Source: Actinomycetes bacterium (GTDB lineage: Bacteria > Actinomycetota > Acidimicrobiia > Acidimicrobiales > Bog-793). From it: 6,147 bases of DNA. The notes below the pieces were generated by a model that worked only from the letters and a program-made list of their open reading frames with translations, was not told the DNA's origin and ran no database searches. Shown here piece after piece: positions 1 to 5,558 of this stretch. The stretch's first letter is position 1. Each line of letters opens with the position of its first letter. The position numbers and the translations under genes are program-made. The stretch is from assembly GCA_021823365.1 (NCBI GenBank), contig JAKAOD010000203.1, positions 1 to 6,147 of the forward strand, written 5' to 3'.

Positions 1-1272
1 GACGTGAAGCTCCTGCGGCGGCCCTCCAGCTTCGCCCAGGGGAATTACCGCGCCGCCACAGAATCCCTCCACGTAGAGCTCCCGGATAGAGCGCCCCTCG
101 AACGGTAGTAGGGCGTCGAGCGGACGAGCCACTGCGCGGGCCACGGTCTCCAGGAAGTCACGCTGGAGGGGGGCCCCACTGTAGAGGAGGGTGCGAACCT
201 GCATCTGGAGTTGCGGCACGTTGAGGGCCCGGCTCACGAGTTCGTCCTCGTTCGGAACCCGGCCATCGGGAAGATAGAGGCAAGCGACACAGGCCCCCTC
301 GTCTCCGAAGCGGGGATGGACCGAGACGCCGAGATCCCCGGGCTGGGTCCACGCATTGGCGATCCAGCGGGGCAGGGCCGCCTGGGCACTCCTGCGGTCG
401 CGGGCGCTATCGAGCCCGAGCAGGAAGGCATCCCACGTATAGCCATGTCCCGAAAGGAACCCTGCAAGGGTCAGGTGATGGGGAATGAGCTTCAACCCGC
501 GCGTCTGAATCGACGCCGCAACATCGACTTTGGTAGCGCCTTCATCCGATCGCTTGGTGAGGACGTAGCGCTGCAGATTCCCTAGCTCGATCGCCTCCGG
601 ATCGACGAGATGGACCGTGCCGTCGAGCGGAGCCCGACCCAGGGCCCAGACCGCAGCGTTTCCAACGGCGCCGACCCCAACCAAGACAGCGTCGTCAGCG
701 AGTTGCCAGCGGCTCCTCGGGCCGCGGGTCGCTTGATCAACTCGGTCGAAGCGCAGCGTGGAGAAGCGGACAGAGGTGTCGACCGTAGCTCGCCAATCGT
801 TGACAAAAGCTCGGCGGAAGACGTTCGCGGCCGCGAGGCACGCTGCGACGCCGGCGCCAAGGGGATTCGCCGAGTCGCCGATGGGCTGTGGCCGTGTTGT
901 GCTGAGCAGGGCGTCCCATCCTGAGGCACCGGCGTAAGAGGTCGTCTCAAAGGGGGCCTTGCCCGAGCCGACGCTGACGCCGATACGGGGTTCGTCGCCG
1001 ATCTCGATCGCAGGGTTGATGCTCGTCGCCAGCTCAGCGAGGACGTGGACGTAGTTGCTCGGGCCCCGCAAAGTCAGGCGGGGGTAGAGTCGCGCGAGCA
1101 GGCGGACCAGCAGGTCGAGGAGCGCCTTTCCCTCGGTGGTCATGGCTGCGTCGTCGAAGGCAACCCCGACGGGGAACTCTTCCAGTCGGCCCCGAAAGGC
1201 GGCCTCATCGAAGCCCTCGAGAACCTGAGCCGCCGCGAGCGCTCCGCGGCCGTAGTAATCCGCCAGGGCCAT
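1..1272 (-). CDS. E1-like ThiF-family adenylating enzyme of a ubiquitin-like operon (C-terminus cut by window edge)
   Basis: The frame is open for 424 codons from ATG at 1272 to the window edge, with no stop. An E1/ThiF enzyme uses ATP to adenylate the C-terminal glycine of a ubiquitin-like protein and then usually captures it as a cysteine thioester. The Rossmann nucleotide loop GVGAVG is at residues 199-204, followed by VDPEAIELGNLQR (223-235), the family's acidic and Asn/Arg motif. A Cys-x2-Cys pair (CVAC, 328-331) is the usual first half of the structural zinc site; the second half is not seen and may lie beyond the edge. Cys405 in FCGGAVIP sits where MoeB/ThiF relatives have 'C-x-x-GVLGP', so it is the best catalytic-Cys candidate (inference). 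Residues 1-190 form an extra N-terminal region, largely helical by composition, perhaps an E1_N-type domain. The ATG overlaps the JAMM stop in TGATG, implying coupled translation. The E1-like call is firm; the substrate comes from gene context. Confidence 0.9.
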   Translation of the reverse strand, partial: MALADYYGRGALAAAQVLEGFDEAAFRGRLEEFPVGVAFDDAAMTTEGKALLDLLVRLLARLYPRLTLRGPSNYVHVLAELATSINPAIEIGDEPRIGVSVGSGKAPFETTSYAGASGWDALLSTTRPQPIGDSANPLGAGVAACLAAANVFRRAFVNDWRATVDTSVRFSTLRFDRVDQATRGPRSRWQLADDAVLVGVGAVGNAAVWALGRAPLDGTVHLVDPEAIELGNLQRYVLTKRSDEGATKVDVAASIQTRGLKLIPHHLTLAGFLSGHGYTWDAFLLGLDSARDRRSAQAALPRWIANAWTQPGDLGVSVHPRFGDEGACVACLYLPDGRVPNEDELVSRALNVPQLQMQVRTLLYSGAPLQRDFLETVARAVARPLDALLPFEGRSIRELYVEGFCGGAVIPLGEAGGPPQELHV

Positions 1273-1745
1273 CACGTCACCTGGAACATAGCGAACGGCG
1301 AATCGAGCTCGTTCCAGCCGCGATCGTCGAGTCGATAAACGGCGGTGGTGTCCGAGAGCAATCCGTCGCGGCAGAATTCGGCCGCAACGATCGAGACGCT
1401 GCCTCGTTCGGTGACGATGGGAAACGTGTCATCGGTTTCGGAGTGAAAGGCGTCGGTGGGGTGCGCGTGCACCTGAGCGGCAAGGGTCTCTTGATGGTCG
1501 TAGAGCCAGGTGTTGAGTCGGTGGAGAGCCTCCCCCTCGACCCGGACGAGCAGGCCAGATTCCGTCTGGTACGAGGTCTGTTGTGGCACGTGAACTGTGC
1601 GGACGAGAAACTCCGACCCGGGAATCCGGCCGCTCCAAAGTACGAAGAGCTCAAGGCCTCGTTCCCCAGCCCTTCGCAGGTGATCCTCGGTCTCTGCCAC
1701 GATGTCGGCTGGAACAAGGAAGCGTTCGACATCGGTGAGCTTCAC
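1272..1745 (-). CDS. JAB/JAMM-family metalloprotease (deubiquitinase-like)
   Basis: This 157-residue protein is a single JAB/MPN domain, a zinc isopeptidase that cleaves after the Gly-Gly of ubiquitin-like proteins, either to mature the precursor or to remove it from targets. The metal site is visible as HAHP (His93, His95) followed by Ser102 and Asp105 in HSETDD, and Glu32 in LELFVLWSGR is the likely catalytic glutamate. The spacing from the second His to Ser is six residues, one fewer than the canonical H-x-H-x7-S-x2-D. The start is GTG at 1745, chosen because it makes a GTGA overlap with the preceding stop; there is no convincing Shine-Dalgarno, so translation probably depends on coupling. 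The protein is short and has no extra domain, typical of prokaryotic JAB proteins. A role in processing the upstream ubiquitin-like protein, which carries two residues after Gly-Gly, is inferred from the operon. Confidence 0.88.
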   Translation of the reverse strand: MKLTDVERFLVPADIVAETEDHLRRAGERGLELFVLWSGRIPGSEFLVRTVHVPQQTSYQTESGLLVRVEGEALHRLNTWLYDHQETLAAQVHAHPTDAFHSETDDTFPIVTERGSVSIVAAEFCRDGLLSDTTAVYRLDDRGWNELDSPFAMFQVT

Positions 1746-2365
1746 GCCGGAGGCTCGCCTTGGAGGAAACCAACGACCTGGAGCGTCAGCTTCACGTTGT
1801 AATCCGTCATGGGCCGAATCCCGTACGTATCGATGACCTCAAGGATCCGGATCATGCGGCCGGCGCCCGCCGAACGGTGGAGCTCCCAGAGGTCCCCCGA
1901 GTGTGCGGGATGGTCGTGGTACTCGCGAACGCCAGCCATGCAGAGGAAGGGAGTCTCATCTGGATAGGACTGCATCAGGGTCTGCTCCTGGACGATCCGG
2001 GCCATGGCGCCGGGCGGCAGTTGCAGCCCGGGAGGGAGCATCCCCTCACCCTCGACGCGACGCCGAAGCGTGGTTGGGAGTTCGTCCATTGCCCATGGTT
2101 CGCGTGTGAACGGGTTCACGAGCCGGACCGAGGGTGGACAGAGGTCGTAGTCGGTGTAGTCAAAGGCGACGCCGGTGACAAGCGGCGATGGGTTCAGCTG
2201 TGGTGCAGCCAGCACCACGAGCGCCCGGGGGAACTCGGCCTCAACAAGGAACCACCCTCGTGAAGCGTACTCGGACGCCAGGGCACGGAAGTCGGCCACT
2301 TCCCCCTCGAACTTCGCGCGCGAGACGGCGGGATCGACCGATTGCTCGATCTGTGACGAGTTCAT
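1742..2365 (-). CDS. CEHH-motif protein of ubiquitin-like operon: divergent E2-like or predicted metal-binding partner
   Basis: The protein has 207 residues. Its signature is residues 140-164: Cys142, Glu148, His150, His152 and His155, then W160 and LHR. This matches my recollection of the Pfam Metal_CEHH family, described from bacterial ubiquitin-related gene neighbourhoods. An alternative or overlapping reading is a ubiquitin-conjugating (E2) fold: DLCPPSVRLVNP (75-86) resembles the E2 strand-loop with its PP motif, and Cys142 followed by a Trp sits where an E2 catalytic Cys would be. If so, Cys142 would carry the ubiquitin-like protein as a thioester. No other E2 candidate lies in the window, although one could be beyond the left edge. 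The ATG at 2365 overlaps the upstream stop as ATGA, and the stop overlaps the JAMM start as GTGA. No signal peptide or membrane segment is visible, so the protein is probably cytoplasmic. The family membership is likely; the biochemical role is open. Confidence 0.82.
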   Translation of the reverse strand: MNSSQIEQSVDPAVSRAKFEGEVADFRALASEYASRGWFLVEAEFPRALVVLAAPQLNPSPLVTGVAFDYTDYDLCPPSVRLVNPFTREPWAMDELPTTLRRRVEGEGMLPPGLQLPPGAMARIVQEQTLMQSYPDETPFLCMAGVREYHDHPAHSGDLWELHRSAGAGRMIRILEVIDTYGIRPMTDYNVKLTLQVVGFLQGEPPA

Positions 2366-2625
2366 CGCTCTCCGCCGACGCCGGCCTTGAGGTTCAGGAA
2401 GAGGCTGGTGTCAGGGGTGAAGTGGAAGCTTCCGATCTTCTTGCTGGTGTCGAGCAGGGTGCCCTGGGCGTCACGGAGCTCCCAGTTCTCGGGCGGCTGA
2501 CCGGTGTTGCCAGTCTGCTCGAGGGCCCGAGGGATGATCGTCAGCAGTGGGGCGTTGAGGTTGCCCTCGACGACGGTGGGCTGACCGTTGACGACGACGG
2601 TGATCTCGATCCTGTTCCCTGCCAT
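2362..2625 (-). CDS. Bacterial ubiquitin-like protein (single beta-grasp, Gly-Gly tail)
   Basis: This 87-residue protein reads as one beta-grasp domain: strand-forming IEITVVVNGQPTVVEG (6-21), a helix around 26-38, the motif PENWELRD (45-52), and a last strand LFLNLKAGVGG (75-85) ending in Gly84-Gly85 followed by only Glu-Arg. The sequence style, especially NAPL...ALEQTGNTG and NWELRD, matches my memory of the DUF2604 family, which occurs in bacterial ubiquitin-like operons with E1 and JAB genes. The extra Glu-Arg means the Gly-Gly must probably be exposed by a protease, and the JAMM two genes downstream is the natural candidate. Start choice: ATG at 2625 has AGGAGG four bases upstream; an upstream ATG at 2691 would add 22 residues without a family resemblance. 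Only three lysines occur (62, 63, 80), so chain formation would have few sites. It is the first gene of the operon. Confidence 0.87.
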   Translation of the reverse strand: MAGNRIEITVVVNGQPTVVEGNLNAPLLTIIPRALEQTGNTGQPPENWELRDAQGTLLDTSKKIGSFHFTPDTSLFLNLKAGVGGER

Positions 2626-2629
2626 CGCT

Positions 2630-2635
2630 CCTCCT
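2630..2635 (-). promoter_or_regulatory. Ribosome binding site of the ubiquitin-like gene
   Basis: On the minus strand AGGAGG lies 4 bases before ATG 2625. It is the only strong Shine-Dalgarno in the four-gene operon and decides the start of the first gene; the other three genes start by stop/start overlap. Confidence 0.75.
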
Positions 2636-2652
2636 AGGGGGTCTTCTACATC

Positions 2653-2661
2653 TGTTACACT
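2653..2661 (+). promoter_or_regulatory. Possible extended -10 box of the divergent regulator gene
   Basis: TGTTACACT contains TG-n-TANNNT (TACACT at 2656-2661). It ends exactly 7 bases before an in-frame GTG at 2669, the geometry of leaderless promoters in high-GC bacteria. No -35 match is seen. It lies next to the opposing TATATT box, so the two promoters would interfere with each other if both are real. Confidence 0.38.
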
Positions 2662-2671
2662 GAACTCCGTG

Positions 2672-2677
2672 AATATA
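2672..2677 (-). promoter_or_regulatory. Possible -10 box of the ubiquitin-like operon
   Basis: TATATT on the minus strand lies about 47 bases before the ATG at 2625, in the only AT-rich patch of the region. Transcription would start near 2664-2666 and give a leader of about 40 nt carrying the AGGAGG. The -35 region (around 2694-2699, CGTGTG) is a poor match to TTGACA, so this is a tentative assignment. Confidence 0.35.
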
Positions 2678-2745
2678 CCACGTCTGGCCACTACACACGA
2701 GGATCAGGAGGCGGGCTTCGATCGGACGCGGGGCCGGGATCTGTG

Positions 2746-2760
2746 CCATGCTTGGCATGG
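2746..2760. repeat. Inverted repeat CCATGC-TTG-GCATGG, operator-like
   Basis: A perfect 6-bp dyad with a 3-base centre lies just upstream of the ATG at 2768. Its position between the divergent promoter region and the regulator coding sequence suits an operator for autoregulation or an RNA hairpin near the start codon. A dyad this short can occur by chance. Confidence 0.35.
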
Positions 2761-2767
2761 ATCCCCA

Positions 2768-3625
2768 ATGCCTTCCTCTCTCCGATCCCATCGACTGCCC
2801 CACCTCGAGGTGCGCGGACCCGATACCACCGGGCCGCTCGACGACGTCGAGCGGATCCGCCAGTTCCGCGAAGCCTTGCTGCAGCCCAGCGGCGTGAGCG
2901 AGCCAACGGCACTGGTGATTAACCTCGAGGGCCGTTTCCCGACCCCCAGCGTGCTCCTAGAGCTGATCATTCCACTGGCGCAGGCAGCACGGGCGGGGAC
3001 GTATGGGCCGCTGGCGCTGATCGTGTGCACGCAAGATGAGGGGACGCGCACGGTGCTGCGGGCCCTGGCCGAGACGCGTGATCTTGCGCTCTATCTGGCC
3101 CCATCGCCGGACGAACTGGAGGCGGCAGAGCCGGCGGGCCCCCTGACCCCGACCGAGCGACAGACGCTAGGACTGCTTCATCGGCTCGGGGGGCGGACGA
3201 CCATTTCGTCGTTCGCCCGCACGGCGGGCCTGGAGGCCAACGCAGCGACGAACCGGCTCACCAACGTCCTGAGCAAGGGGTTCGTCCAACGCGTTGAGCG
3301 ATCGAGGCGCGAGGGTCAGCTGTTCCTCGACCCTCGGGCCGCTCGACCGAAGGAGGACCCAGCCGACCCGACCAGCACGGACTTTACGGTTCCTGAGGCC
3401 GTGCGCAGCGACGTACGGGCGCTCGCCGAGATGCAGGCCCGAGAGGCCGGGCCCCTGCTCGCCGACGCGTGGCTCGAGTTCCTGAACACGCACCGCGGGT
3501 ACCTGGCAGAGGAGCACGAGCGGCTGGCGGAACTCGTGAAGCGGGGGGACACCGAGGGCCTGGCTGAAGTCGGCCGTCGATACGCGAAGAAGCAGGCACA
3601 GGCTCGCCGGAAGCACACCGAGTAG
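2768..3625 (+). CDS. Putative regulator: STAS-like domain plus winged helix
   Basis: From ATG 2768 the protein has 285 residues. Residues 12-115 (LEVRGP..., TALVINLEGRF, then PLALIVCTQDEGTRTVLRAL) alternate strand and helix like a STAS or anti-sigma-antagonist fold. Residues 125-190 (LTPTERQTLGLLHRL to GQLFLDPR) look like a MarR-type winged helix, with a putative recognition helix around 156-170. The tail (210-285) is helical and highly charged. No enzymatic motif is seen. Start choice is uncertain: the frame extends further upstream, GTG 2669 follows a TANNNT box by 7 bases and would give 318 residues, but coding character (G/C third positions) only becomes strong after about 2800, which favours ATG 2768. 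It is transcribed away from the ubiquitin-like operon, which suggests control of the operon, of itself, or of the next gene; this is inference from position. Confidence 0.72.
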   Translation: MPSSLRSHRLPHLEVRGPDTTGPLDDVERIRQFREALLQPSGVSEPTALVINLEGRFPTPSVLLELIIPLAQAARAGTYGPLALIVCTQDEGTRTVLRALAETRDLALYLAPSPDELEAAEPAGPLTPTERQTLGLLHRLGGRTTISSFARTAGLEANAATNRLTNVLSKGFVQRVERSRREGQLFLDPRAARPKEDPADPTSTDFTVPEAVRSDVRALAEMQAREAGPLLADAWLEFLNTHRGYLAEEHERLAELVKRGDTEGLAEVGRRYAKKQAQARRKHTE

Positions 3626-3639
3626 TCACACCGCTCAGC

Positions 3640-3645
3640 TACCCT
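3640..3645 (+). promoter_or_regulatory. Possible -10 box (TACCCT) for the 245-residue gene
   Basis: TACCCT ends exactly 7 bases before ATG 3653, and no Shine-Dalgarno is present. The spacing is the same as TACACT to GTG 2669. This supports a leaderless transcript in addition to read-through from the gene upstream. No -35 match is seen. Confidence 0.33.
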
Positions 3646-3652
3646 CGGGTGC

Positions 3653-4390
3653 ATGTCTGCGCAGGACAGAGCGCACCTTCGGTCCTTCGTGTGTGTGGCG
3701 GGTCATGAGCTTCGGGTGACCACGCGCTGCCTGGTCGAGGATCTGAACGAGTCGCCGGATACGTCGTTCGCCGGGCTCGTGCAGCGGCACGGGATGGTTC
3801 GCGCGTTTCGGCGCGAGCGACGCGCCGCCACGGCGGGCCCCGACACCATCGGGCCGGCTGGAGGCGAGCGGCCGCTGACGGTACTCCGCCACACCCACCA
3901 TTGGCGTGGCGCGACCTGGTTCGAGCCCGAGGAAAGGGTGGTGTGGCTGTGCGCGTGTTCGGGCCGCCACAGATCCGGTGAGCCTGACGATGCATTTCGC
4001 TACATCGAATCCCTGCGCGACGGCGACCGCGTCTGGCCCGCGGACGACGACTACGAGGCGCTCGCGGCGGACCGTGGGGAGCAATTTGCCGCGTTCGTGG
4101 TTGCGGATGCGCCCGCGCTTCTCGCCGCCGCTCGGGCCGCGCCCGAGATCGAGCAGGTTGCCACCATCGGCCTCGAACCGGTGGCCGTCGTCGTTCGCGT
4201 CATCGAGACCCTGGAGGAGACCTTCGTCGCGATCTCGAGCCTCCGACTGACGCTGCCGGTGCTGCAGTTGCTGCTGGTTTCCCTCTATCCCAATCGGCGG
4301 TTCGACGAGTGGCGACCGGAGAATCGCCTTCCTAGCCGCGAGCTTGACCGCCCCCGTGCGGAGCTCTGCTTCTCCATCGTTCACGGGTAA
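3653..4390 (+). CDS. Protein of unknown function, His/Trp/Asp-rich core
   Basis: I do not recognise a named family for this 245-residue protein. It has consistently G/C-rich third positions and starts 27 nt after the regulator's stop, so it is a real gene and probably co-transcribed. The most conserved-looking part is residues 79-118: RHTHHWRGATWF, then VVWLCAC, then HRSGEPDDAF, giving clustered His80, His82, His83, Asp112 and Asp113 that could be a catalytic or metal site (inference). A second half (165-212) has hydrophobic strands and a helix, including LRLTLPVLQLLLVSLY. That segment is hydrophobic but short, and I do not call it a membrane helix. There is no signal peptide. The start ATG 3653 has no Shine-Dalgarno. 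With the STAS/winged-helix gene it could form a regulator-effector pair, but nothing in the sequence proves this. Confidence 0.75.
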   Translation: MSAQDRAHLRSFVCVAGHELRVTTRCLVEDLNESPDTSFAGLVQRHGMVRAFRRERRAATAGPDTIGPAGGERPLTVLRHTHHWRGATWFEPEERVVWLCACSGRHRSGEPDDAFRYIESLRDGDRVWPADDDYEALAADRGEQFAAFVVADAPALLAAARAAPEIEQVATIGLEPVAVVVRVIETLEETFVAISSLRLTLPVLQLLLVSLYPNRRFDEWRPENRLPSRELDRPRAELCFSIVHG

Positions 4391-4498
4391 GTTCCGAGGC
4401 TCGGGCCGCGCCTAACTCCACCGACCCACGTGCAGGCGCTGGGGAGAACGTAGCCACGAAGGGCCGCTCCAGGAGTGGGCTCTCAAGGGACTCAAAGA

Positions 4499-4518
4499 CT
4501 CCATCACGCCTGATGGAG
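4499..4518. repeat. Perfect 8-bp inverted repeat with 4-base loop
   Basis: CTCCATCA, loop CGCC, then TGATGGAG form a perfect hairpin about 110 bases after the stop of the 245-residue gene. No T-run follows on either strand, so it is not a classical intrinsic terminator. It may still end or stabilise the upstream plus-strand transcript. Confidence 0.5.
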
Positions 4519-5028
4519 AGGCGATGGAGCCGCTTCCAAGCCTTCTCAGGCCACGCGACCCCAAGAACGGCTGCTCACCCAGAGCTCCGGGCCGGGCTCG
4601 CCCCGGTTCGTACGCTGGAACCTTCGCCTCCGCAATTGCACCGATGTGTTTCGCCTGGTCAGAAGGCCGACGGTCCCGAGAATCCGGTCACCCCCCCAGG
4701 GGAATCGAACACCGGGCCGTCCAGTTCTGGTCAACAGGCTCCTCGGCGACCGTCAGCGCAGACGACATGCGAGCGAGGAAGAGGGCGGCGAGCGCCCTGG
4801 CGATCTGCCCACGTCGCTCCGAAGACGCCGGGGTCATGGGCGGAGGTCCCGTGGGAGCGGTGCCGCCCCATCGGCCGGATCGCATGGGACCAGGGAGAGC
4901 CCGGAATCGCTTGCCGAAGCGCCTCGGCACGCCGGAACGACATCGGAGTGGAACTGGCGTGGTTCCAGCGGGAGACTCGCCTCACGGTCGCACGGCGCCA
5001 ACGATTCGACGAATGGTTCGAGTGAGGT

Positions 5029-5054
5029 GGGTCAGCACAGCCGTGACCTGACCC
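5029..5054. terminator. Hairpin beyond the small membrane protein gene, terminator-like
   Basis: GGGTCAG pairs with CTGACCC, and inside it CAC pairs with GTG around an AGCC loop, with a 2-base bulge. It begins about 20 bases past the stop (5075) of the minus-strand membrane protein gene and directly after the possible decayed plus-strand frame ending at 5025. There is no T-run, which is common for actinobacterial terminator hairpins, so a bidirectional terminator is plausible. Confidence 0.42.
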
Positions 5055-5074
5055 GGATTCCTTCACCCGGATCC

Positions 5075-5332
5075 TCACACGTTCTTCTCGCCGCCTGCTG
5101 ACTGCGATGGCGCCTTCTGCCTGCCTCCCCGGCCGCCGTTCCGCTGGTCCATGTTGTGGGCCGTGTTGCCGAGCAGGACAACGACGGCCCCCGAGTAGCC
5201 GGCGAGAACGAACCACGGCATGCCGGCAGCGAGCAGCGCCCCCAGGCCCGCGACGAACACGATGACCCACACGACGAGGGCGATCAGCTGACGCCGGCTT
5301 GGGGGTGTGGGCGTGGCCTCGAACAGGTTCAT
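5075..5332 (-). CDS. Small two-helix membrane protein
   Basis: This 85-residue protein has a short cytoplasmic-type N-terminus (MNLFEATPTPPSRRQ), a first hydrophobic helix at about 16-35 (LIALVVWVIVFVAGLGALL) and a second at about 39-57 (PWFVLAGYSGAVVVLLGN), then a polar Gly/Arg/Lys/Gln tail. Two arginines precede helix 1 and several basic residues follow helix 2, so both ends are probably cytoplasmic. The start ATG 5332 is supported by AGGAG five bases upstream. I do not recognise a family, and small proteins of this kind are common and mostly uncharacterised in high-GC bacteria. It lies on the same strand as the sigma factor gene, 317 nt downstream, and may or may not share its transcript. 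Confidence 0.75.
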   Translation of the reverse strand: MNLFEATPTPPSRRQLIALVVWVIVFVAGLGALLAAGMPWFVLAGYSGAVVVLLGNTAHNMDQRNGGRGGRQKAPSQSAGGEKNV

Positions 5333-5337
5333 GGATT

Positions 5338-5342
5338 CTCCT
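5338..5342 (-). promoter_or_regulatory. Ribosome binding site of the small membrane protein gene
   Basis: AGGAG on the minus strand with a 5-base spacer before ATG 5332. It fixes the start of this short gene and supports that it is translated. Confidence 0.65.
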
Positions 5343-5411
5343 CTGGAGCGCCTCGACGTGGCCGCCTCGCCGAGCGCGGGGCCGCCATCACGGCGGCACG
5401 ACGATGCCCCG

Positions 5412-5429
5412 TCTCAGAGCGCTCCGAGA
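5412..5429. repeat. Near-perfect 18-bp palindrome, operator-like
   Basis: TCTCAGAGCGCTCCGAGA has symmetric halves except for one mismatched pair (A against C at the fifth position from each end). It lies about 80-97 bases upstream of the membrane protein start, a reasonable place for a repressor or activator site. No promoter boxes around it are convincing. Confidence 0.35.
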
Positions 5430-5526
5430 GGCGGTGTCCATGGAAGACGAGCTGCCAGCATCCTTGACTCACCTCCATGAGCGAGCATGCCTCCCGGCAG
5501 AAGGGGCGGGCAGGGGCCTTCGCCCC

Positions 5527-5549
5527 GCGACCCGAGGGCGGCGGGTCGC
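5527..5549. repeat. GC hairpin after the sigma factor gene
   Basis: GCGACCC and GGGTCGC form a 7-bp stem around a 9-base loop, about 100 bases past the sigma factor stop on the minus strand. With the neighbouring hairpin it may form a tandem terminator without a T-run. Confidence 0.35.
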
Positions 5550-5558
5550 CGAGGGCAG

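Larger units (their letters stand above)
4391..5074. other. Gene-poor region, possibly holding a decayed reading frame
   Basis: I see no gene here that I can defend. Several frames are open by chance in GC-rich DNA. The longest plus-strand frame (4513-5025, 170 codons) has poor third-position bias and a Pro/Ser/Arg-rich composition, but its last 25 residues (from about VELAWFQRETRL to DEWFE) look more protein-like, so it may be the remains of a gene whose front part has decayed. The region also holds the hairpins at 4499-4518 and 5029-5054. No tRNA, insertion sequence or CRISPR repeat is evident. Confidence 0.5.

Noticed and set aside
211..1338. Plus-strand frames (211-585, 610-924, 1045-1338) and minus-strand frame 582-950
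   Set aside because: They are shadows of the unbroken 424-codon E1-like frame on the minus strand.
2626..2691. Ubiquitin-like protein starting at ATG 2691
   Set aside because: The strong AGGAGG four bases before ATG 2625 and the beta-grasp fold beginning there make the 22 extra residues unlikely.
2588..2767. Longer N-terminus of the regulator from ATG 2588
   Set aside because: It would overlap the ubiquitin-like gene and its ribosome binding site on the other strand, and the extra residues have weak coding character. GTG 2669 remains possible.
3635..4384. 249-codon minus-strand frame opposite the 245-residue gene
   Set aside because: Its composition (Arg/Gly/Gln-rich, no recognisable domain) and the better coding pattern of the plus strand identify it as an antisense shadow.
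4689..4720. tRNA-like T-arm motif (GTTCGATTCCCC on the minus strand)
   Set aside because: The flanking bases do not form the T stem (only three of five pairs) and no acceptor, anticodon arm or CCA end fits, so it is neither a tRNA nor a demonstrable attachment site.
4731..5270. 179-codon minus-strand frame overlapping the membrane protein gene
   Set aside because: It overlaps a gene with a good ribosome binding site and clear membrane helices, and is Arg/His-rich, typical of an out-of-frame GC artefact.
5463..5468. TTGACT as a plus-strand -35 box
   Set aside because: No -10 match at the right distance and no plus-strand gene follows.
5331..5480. 49-codon minus-strand frame from ATG 5480 ending at the start of the membrane protein gene
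   Set aside because: Low-complexity Arg/Ala/Pro second half, weak start context and a palindrome inside it; not enough to call a gene.
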